Assembly: GCA_021234155.1 (NCBI GenBank)
Contig: JAJEKV010000034.1
Coordinates: forward strand, 4,852,028 to 4,916,027
Length of the DNA stretch: 64,000 nt
Source: Isoetes taiwanensis
Lineage: Eukaryota > Streptophyta > Lycopodiopsida > Isoetales > Isoetaceae
Direction of reading: 5' to 3'
Below, one piece after another: positions 57,001 to 64,000 of the stretch. Position 1 is the stretch's first letter. Each line of letters begins with the position of its first letter. A program made the position numbers and the translations under genes. Under the pieces are notes generated by a model. That model did no database searches. It was not told the DNA's origin and saw only the letters and a list, made by a program, of their open reading frames with translations.

Positions 57001-59950
57001 TCAATATTATGCACCCTCATACAATGATATAGCATGGAGGTTGCTCATGGCCTTGTCCATCTCCTTTCTTGGGATCTTGTGTGTGTTGTCTTTTGCAATG
57101 TGAGAACTTGGATATGACCATACCACACACTCCACCAATTCCCTCCTTTGAGGGTCGGCATAATTTGCCCTCCACTTCTTCTCCCCAAGCCATCGGTGTA
57201 TTGCTCCTTCAAGTTGCTCTTCTTGTGCCTCCCAATGGGCTCCCAATATTGAATTTGGAATCCGGGATCTAACTCCTCTCCATCGGGCATAGTGGTGGTC
57301 ACATCGAGAGAGTGCCACCCTAACCATATTGGACAGTCCTCATCATCGCCTTACTAGCACAAAGTATCCTTGATGTCCTCAAAGGGATCCCACTTTCGGG
57401 AAGATCAAACCACTTCGGCTTTGAGGCCTTACTTCCCACAAACCACTTGGAACCCTTTGTTGGGACCCAAGTGAGCATTCTTAGACGTGCTTGCACCTTG
57501 AGAACCCTCCCATCTTGACTCGGCAAGAACCCGCCTCTTAGCTCCCTCCCACATGGTCGTTCGGTTTCTAAGCATGTCACAACTTTCTCCCAAAGACTTG
57601 ATTAGGGAGTCCATTTGATTTTTCTTAAGAGTGGAGGTGTGCTTTCCATTTCAACATCATCCCAAAGTCGTTATGTAATCCTTGATGCCCTTCACCAGTT
57701 GGCTAGAGTCTTTGACTGCCTTGAAGGGAGGTAGTGGTTTTGGCTGCCCTTTAGGAATGAGAACTTCACCAAAGAAAGACACCCTTTGCCACAACTTCGA
57801 TACCTTGTACAGGCATCCACAACTTGTCACCTGGTCTCCACTTATATTGCATGATTGGTATTCCATCCCTAACCCAAAACTTGAATTGAAGTGGCTTTGT
57901 GTGTCCTCATTAACCGTCCTTGCCATCTAGCAAGTATCCTTCTACAAATGATTTCCAATCGCAACCTCATCCATCAAGAAAGCCATTGGGTTGGGGTCAA
58001 TGCAGCTCTCAAACACATCCATTAGTTCAGGGAGAGTGGTCACGTTTTTCTCTCTTGAGCTTGGTGGAGAAAGTTCCAAAGAATCCATCTATATCATCAT
58101 GCGATGCCCAACCATCATGAATCCCACTTTCACAACTTTGAATACTCCCACTTCTTTGCCAAGTATGACATTGCCCCAAACATCCATCTATTCTTGTTTT
58201 CTTTCCAACAGTTGTCCAACCAACACATAGCTCCTCGTGCAGTGATTTCTCAAGTAAGGGGAAATCATCCCAAGTCCTCCTTGATTCACTAGACACCTTG
58301 GATGTGAGCTTTTTATCCGCCTTTGGTAACAAAGCGGTTGATCATCCATCAAAGCCTCAAAAATGGGTGTCAAGGGGAATACCTCCTCCCTTCTATCGAT
58401 CCTTTCTCTAGTGTTCTCGTGCACTTTGAAAATAGAGCTCACATGGAAGTTTGGATCATCTCTCCATAGATCAAGCACAAAATGACCATATGTTCCCAGT
58501 TCCATGACCATGTGTTAATACACCCGCCAGACTTACTTTCATCCGAAAAGCGCTTTTGACAACGCTTTGGGTAAAGGATCTAGCTTTGGCAAGAAAGTCT
58601 TGTGTTGGTCCATCTTATCATGAATTATACACAAAAATTTGTCCTACCGATCTCGGAAAAATGTTCTCCACCGCCAATACAACTTTCTACATGATATTTG
58701 GTCCCTTTGGTGATCTCGCAAATTGCTCCCTAATTGCCATTCTTTCTTTCTCTTGCAGTTGATGCAAGTGTATCCTTGAGTTGAATGCAAGTGTTGCACT
58801 TTGAGAATGGCATGTGTTGTAGGACACTCACGTCCCAGAAGTGAGTGCTCCATAACTTGCTGAAATGTGATTGAGAAAGAGGCCTACCTCCAAGAGTTTC
58901 TAGGATGGAGTTGACCTCCTTAAGGCACTCCTTTTTGGATATAGTGTTGTGGCAACACTTTTTGCACCACTCGCACACCGTGCTTCGCTCACCTTCTACT
59001 TGTGGGGCATAGATTGAGACATGTATCTCACAAAGCTCTCGAAGACTGCAATGGCCTTTAGAGTATTTGCTCTAGGTTTCAAAGTGAGTGCATTACCATG
59101 TTGGAACAAAGTGTGCCCTTTTTCTAACCTTTCTCCCAGATTCTGTAAAATGAAGACTTGCTCACCCCAAGAATCCATCTCAATGCTCTCATACATACCT
59201 TCATTCCCTCAATTGATATAGCGCAAAATGTCCCTTTTTTCATCATAGCTGGAATTCCTACACAAGGAGTAAATGAAATTAATCCTATCTTTTGAAGTCG
59301 CCCAATGTATTGGGACCTTATCCGCACGAGGTCATCCACATTGTAATGCAATCAGGCAATCTAGGTTGCAACACTCTTGTCCCCTAATTGCCTCCGTGTT
59401 TTCTTTGGTTGGTGCCATACTTTCCATCCTTTCTAAATATTTGTCACTTCTAGGCCTCTTGGGCACCTTTGGTCTGCCTTTTATGAAAGACATAGCGTCT
59501 CTTCCTTGTGATCAAAGGATGCTCATCGACCACCAAATCTTCCACATGGCCTTGGGTGGGCCTTGGGGTGTGTAGTTCAAGAGGGCATTCTAGAGTATCA
59601 CCATTCTTGTGTGTAATAAATCTAATTGGCCATCTCAACTCGAGCTTGGGACTCCAAAGAGCCCCAGCACACAATGCAATCACTAGAGCTTCCCTCGACA
59701 TGATAGTATCAACTTCGATAAGAAGCTTCACAATGCCAACTCCAAGATGTTCATCTCCCCAAATCTCATCATTCACACTATCAAATGGATCAACTAGCTT
59801 ATTATGCCCTCTGCAAATACCGTCTGCTGCAAGGGTGCAACAAAAGGCAACCCATCTTCCTCCATTGGAGCCTAGGGCAATGGCCTCCTTTGGAATTCTG
59901 ACTCCATTTTACTCATCTCACATGCTCCCCGAATGAAAAAAAAGCTCACA
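57000..59950 (-). pseudogene. Decayed DUF7869-type transposase-like gene
   Basis: Read leftwards, broken frames follow the layout I recall for DUF7869-type proteins that are abundant in moss, lycophyte and fern genomes. About 59300-59130: GMKVCMRALRWILGVSKSSF. About 58890-58780: HFSKLWSTHFWDVSVLQHMP then FSKCNTCIQLKDTL. About 58590-58500: FLAKARSF, then LAGVLTHGHGTGN. About 58105-58060: HDDIDGFFGTFSTKLKRE, like the THEDIDQ-FF step of the family. About 57930-57660 continues with FNSSFGLGMEYQ and WQRVSFFGEVLIPKG. More than ten frameshifts or stops separate the pieces. These proteins look like DNA-transposon transposases, but the activity is unproven. No terminal inverted repeats were recognised. 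Confidence 0.6.
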
Positions 59951-59979
59951 TTAAAACCATATAGCCCCAAACACCACAA

Positions 59980-60235
59980 ATATGACCATATGAACCATAT
60001 AAAACCATACAAACATATTAAATATAATCATATTAAATCATACAACCATATTAACTAAAATCATACAACCATATTAACTAAAAATCATATAACCATATTA
60101 AAGCATACAACCACACTCATTCTAAACCATATGTAAACATTGTAACCATTGAAACCATATTAAATACAACCATTGAAACCATATTAAATACAACCATTGA
60201 AACCTTATTAAATACATAAGATAACATATATAAAC
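59980..60235. repeat. AT-rich minisatellite
   Basis: Imperfect repeats of ACCATATTAA-type units change at about 60150 to a 25-bp unit, ACCATTGAAACCATATTAAA..., present about three times. Confidence 0.8.
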
Positions 60236-60249
60236 ATATAACCTACCCT

Positions 60250-61180
60250 TTCATATTTTGTCATGGCCACGTGAAGCCTCTTGAGGGCAAACCGTGGCCA
60301 TGTCGGGAATCCAGACCGCCACGCCATGGAGGGCATGGCCCACACGTGACAATGGTTTTATTATTGCACTTTTCACGAGGGTTCGAGGGTGCGGCCCGTA
60401 ATTAAATCGCACCCTCTTCCTCTCCCCCCCACCATTCTTCCTCCCCCTCGTTTTCTCGATCACTCTTCCTCCCCTCGTTTCCTTAGGCTCGCTTTCGACG
60501 GCGATCGATCGAACCGAGCGATCTTATGACAGCAGGCTTGGTGGTCGACGGATCAGGGCGCCTTCCAGTAGGTTCTCGCAGATTCATTGTTCGGGAGCGC
60601 ACTGCTTCGAGAAGAAAGTGAGGCCCTTTTTAGTCTTTGCTTTTTTTAGTTTTCTCAGTAAGTCCTTTAGTGCATTTTTTACTTATATTCCATTTGTTAA
60701 GAGGCTCTTATTAATCCCTATACAATTCTACAGCGGAACAAATCCTTATTCACGCTTTGCCAACGACTATACCCACATGGAAGCGAACTTTTAAGCCTCC
60801 TCCTCATCCAAAGAAATCTTCCGTATGTTTTTGTAATATCATACCCTTTTTAATCTCATTTTTTACATCGCTGTTCTCCTTTCTCAGATCTTTTTCTCCA
60901 CTTTTCTCTGTTTTTTCTCATTAATCTCATTAATCTTTGTATTGTTTTCTCGCTTTTTGTTATCTTTTTTCTTGCTTGTGGTTGAATTGAATACATTGTA
61001 CGGGCACAAGTGAGAATAGTGGTTAGAGTAGTAGCAAGCAACCGAGATAGAAATCATCGAGACCGGTGTTAGGAAGTAAGATATTGCGAGCATTAACGTA
61101 AATAACTAGGAATGTCTTTCTCCCAAAGAAGAACTCGGAATAGGAATTGCTTCACGGAATCTCCATTTCTAACTCACAAG
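60250..61180. other. Unassigned sequence
   Basis: A GC-rich, CT-rich segment (60250-60620) changes to T-rich sequence. It resembles a promoter or LTR edge, but no paired LTR is visible and no gene is supported. Confidence 0.3.
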
Positions 61181-62730
61181 CAAATCCACTGCAGAGACAT
61201 GCGGAGGGAGTGGCGAAGTTGAGAATACTTCAGCTTTGCCAACAAATCCAGAAGTACAGGCCTTCTTCTCGACTGGCGCAAGTCGAGAACTTCTCGACTT
61301 GAGGAAGTAGAAGAGGGAGTGTACACTGACCGCGAAGGTGTTGGTTGGGGATTCTCGACTCATGATTCGATTGCACAGCTACCCAATGTCTTCACATTCT
61401 TTAGAACCTGTTGCAGCCTTCTCGACAAGTGAGTCGAATGTGATATACCCGCCAATGGCCCTTTGTGCGCCGCAGTGCCTCCCACCCGGGCCCCGAGCCA
61501 CTCTCCTTCCCGAACCATGCTCATCCGGTACGCGGAGAGGAGGACTGGGTCTGACCGGGTGGAGGCTCGGCGCCGGGCCGCCCGACTGAGTCGAAAACGC
61601 AGGCTCAGTGCACTCTAGAGCTGGCCTGCGCATTAGCTTAACCACTCTCCTTCTATCTTCCTGACATTGCGGCGGGAAGTGGTTTTCACCGTCTGCGAGC
61701 CAACTCTTAGCAACCTACCTCCCTGTGTGGTCGCAATGGCCTCTACCCAATCAAAGACCGCTCTCCTTCAACCATCTTCAGTCGAATATTGCGAAGGGGA
61801 TGGGCTCCCGATTGGGTGGAGGCCTCGGCGGCACTCAACCCGCGAGGTGCTAACCGCTTTCACGACTCGTGAGTGGCAAAACCAGCCTGAATGCACTCTA
61901 GAGCTGGCTGCTTGCACAGTCTTAACAACTCTCCTTCTATCTTCCCGGACATTGCGAAGGGAAGTTGTTTGACCGGCCGGGCCAACTCACTAGCAACCAA
62001 TGTAGGGAAACCCGTAGAACTTCTGCATGCATTCTCGGCTTCATGGTCGGGAATGCCTTACCCACCGGCACTCCATGTGTACCATCCCAGGAGTTCTCGA
62101 TGGCTAAGGCATTCTGGATTTCGTCGAAATGTATTACACGCAACATTCTCGACTTCGCTAGTCGAGAATCCTCTAACCAACCAATTCTCACGTATTGTAG
62201 TACGCGATGGCCTCTACCCGATCGAGCCACTCTGCGCGCACGGGGAAACCATAGAGCTTAATGTTTGCATGCGCATTCTGCGCCTGAAGTCGGAATGCCT
62301 TAACCAACCGGCACTCGTAAACAACTAACGGAGTTACGGATGGCCAAGGCATTCTCGACTTGCGTGAAGTCGAATGTAGACAGCAAACGAACACCGATCG
62401 CATTCTCGACTGCGCCAGAGTCGAGAATCCCTTTAGCCCAATTCTCCCCGGTATGGTAGCAAGGCCTCGACCCGGTCGAGTCACTCTCCTTGAACCATCT
62501 TAAAATCGAATATTGCGAAGGGGAGGGGCTGGGACCGGTGGAGGCCTCTACAACTAACCACGGGGAAACCCTGAGAGGAAGCCAAGGCTTGCATTCTCTA
62601 CAATCTTGCACTTTCTATTCTCCTGTTTTTAGTCCCAAGTGCCTCTAGCCTGCTCCGAGCACTCTCCTTGAACCATCTTCCTCGAATATTGGCGAAGAGG
62701 AGTGGTTCGACAAAGGGAGGCCCCTCCGAC
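61180..62730. repeat. Degenerate repeat array with TTCTCGACT / AGTCGAGAA hairpins
   Basis: Related blocks recur: CACTCTAGAGCTGGC (61611, 61902), CACTCTCCTT..AACCATC (61499, 61760-type, 62483, 62659), CGAATATTGCGAAGGGGA (61784, 62509) and AATGGCCTCTACCC-like steps (61736, 62208). Spacing is irregular (about 180-470 bp) and copies are diverged. Between them short hairpins with arms TTCTCGACT and AGTCGAGAA occur: 61266-61289, 62145-62169 (10-bp arms, 5-bp loop) and 62402-62428 (10-bp arms, 7-bp loop), with half-sites elsewhere. GC content is high. No open frame has a recognisable family. Confidence 0.7.
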
Positions 62731-64000
62731 TAACTACAAGAGGATGCATTTGAACCGCATCTCCCGGGCCTTAGTCCTAGCCCCCATCTATGTACAACAT
62801 TCCAAGTAAAACAGTCCATGAAAAACACACCTAAACGGAATCGTTTCTTTACCCCGATCCATTGTTTCCTTGCCGAGCATCTCTCAACCCGTAGAGTAAA
62901 TCATCTCGAAGCTGAAAAATGTTGGACAAGGAAACGATGAATCCGTCGAGCTTATCGGCGGTCCATTATTTAAACACATAATGCATGTTCTACAAGTTTA
63001 AATAACATAGGCATCTCTCGAAACTCACCTCTTCCACGCAAGTAATTCCTTGGGCCATTGTATCACGGGATCCCGCAGCCTCACCTAGAGTCTTTTTGCT
63101 TCTTCCGGTCGGTCTCTTCAAGAGTGTATTCGCATCTAATACTTGTATCATCACGATTCTCGTATCCCCATTCCATGGCGCCAAGCAGTTGTAGAGTTCC
63201 CATGTTCCGCAGCTCCTCTCCGCTTCCTACCTTAGCTCGTGCTCATCGATCAAATCAATCGCTGCAATAGACGCCGGGCGGTCAGAAAAACACATATGCA
63301 AGGCGCCAAGCGAAGCTTACCGCTGTCAAGGGCGCCATTCCGAAGTCGCTAATACCGATGCTCCCCCTCCTCTTCGAGGTCCCCAATGCCGCAGGAAGAT
63401 AAACTACGCCCGCTCACTTAGTCCCTTGATGTGATTAAATTTCGAATAGTGTTTGGGCGGGCTAAAGCCGCACCGCCGTCTTTGTACCCTTAGCCCGCTT
63501 CTTTTCATAAATGATTGCATGTCCTTAACTTCAAATTAAAGAACACGCATCTTTTTACATGCGGTCCTAAAACTCAACGCTACGGAGGAGACTTAATTTT
63601 ACTGAGGGGTCTCAAGAGGATGAGAGGGCATCTCGACATGACTCCGGCCCAAGAAGAAGGGCCGAGGGGGATGTTAGCCCCCGGCCCCGCGTACACCACA
63701 GTCTATACTTGTTGCATGAGGGCCCCCCACCGCCACCCGCGGTCCAAGAAGAGGAATCCACAGCCCGCGGCACCGGGGTCAAAGCTCCTCAAGAAGCAGA
63801 AGACCCAAAGGTAGGACCCACCGGGCCACTACTTGTCTGCTAGCACTACCACAGGACAAACTTCGCATTCCCGTTCGAGTGCCCAAGTAGTGGAGCACGC
63901 TGTCATGATGAGGGATCAGATTCAGGCCGTAGGCCACTCCGCAAGTTCCTATATATTGTAGCATTTTTGCTCCTTCAAAAGGAGGGTTCATAGTGTTCTT
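62731..64000. other. Unassigned GC-rich sequence to the window end
   Basis: A 99-codon plus frame (63515-63814) ends in a basic tail (SKLLKKQKTQR) directly before a donor-like CAAAG|GTAGGA. It could be an exon or a capsid-gene piece, but nothing identifies it. No RNA gene is seen. Confidence 0.3.

Noticed and set aside
61379-62611. Several 80-145-codon frames in the GC-rich array
   Set aside because: Frames occur on both strands across diverged repeats and have no family resemblance; high GC lowers stop-codon frequency.
1-64000. CRISPR arrays, bacterial operons, riboswitches or organelle DNA insertions
   Set aside because: Repeats here are transposon or tandem duplications without regular spacers; no rRNA, plastid or mitochondrial gene sequence was recognised.

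Overview
This window is nuclear DNA of a land plant, most likely a fern. Three things point that way. The pentatricopeptide-repeat (PPR) relic uses phrasing I associate with fern PPR proteins (stretches such as VSWNALITGY and EALKCYEQM). There are plant-specific families (Aux/IAA, a DUF1138-like small protein, a chloroplast/mitochondrial-type SUV3 helicase). Gene density is very low in a dense, multi-layered transposon landscape with Ty3/gypsy chromoviruses, Ty1/copia, three LINE families, a tRNA-derived SINE, a Helitron candidate and foldback elements. The species assignment is inference, not something the sequence states.

Layout. 1-2.1 kb: the open end of an unrecognised minus-strand ORF, a 71-bp GC-rich direct repeat, and a minus-strand gene whose start looks like histone H3 (MARTKQT) and whose end is a complete but divergent H3 histone fold, separated by a long charged tail. 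2.5-7.5 kb: remains of a Ty3/gypsy chromovirus family: a full minus-strand 5' LTR with tRNA-Met primer site, back to back with a plus-strand 3' half (integrase, chromodomain, polypurine tract, 3' LTR). 7.9-11.3 kb: a decayed LINE carrying a SINE in its 3' tail. 13.3-22.6 kb: a PPR pseudogene split by an 8.3-kb minus-strand LINE with a 15-bp target-site duplication. 22.7-23.6 kb: a truncated Aux/IAA gene (domains I, II and III). 24.5-27.2 kb: a second SINE and a 5'-truncated, inverted SUV3 pseudocopy. 27.6-28.4 kb: a small two-exon gene with clean splice sites and no disruption. 29.2-33.7 kb: a Helitron candidate. 33.8-34.4 kb: two foldback elements. 34.6-42.5 kb: LINE fragments of two families and an LTR remnant. 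42.5-45.8 kb: a rearranged copia element lacking reverse transcriptase. 46.4 kb: a strong 35-bp-arm hairpin. 47.5-50.2 kb: a long intronless SUV3 mitochondrial RNA helicase gene with a C-terminal frameshift. 50-57 kb: duplicated non-coding sequence, another LTR of the 2.5-kb family in opposite orientation, and a receptor-kinase fragment. 57-60 kb: a decayed DUF7869-type transposase-like gene. 61-62.7 kb: a degenerate repeat array studded with TTCTCGACT/AGTCGAGAA hairpins.

Cellular genes that could still work are few: the H3-like histone (one intron or one frameshift), the DUF1138-like gene, and SUV3 (helicase core intact, last ~90 residues out of frame). PPR, Aux/IAA, kinase and the second SUV3 are relics. 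No operon-like or pathway relation links the genes; the window mainly records successive insertions, several of which can be ordered by nesting.
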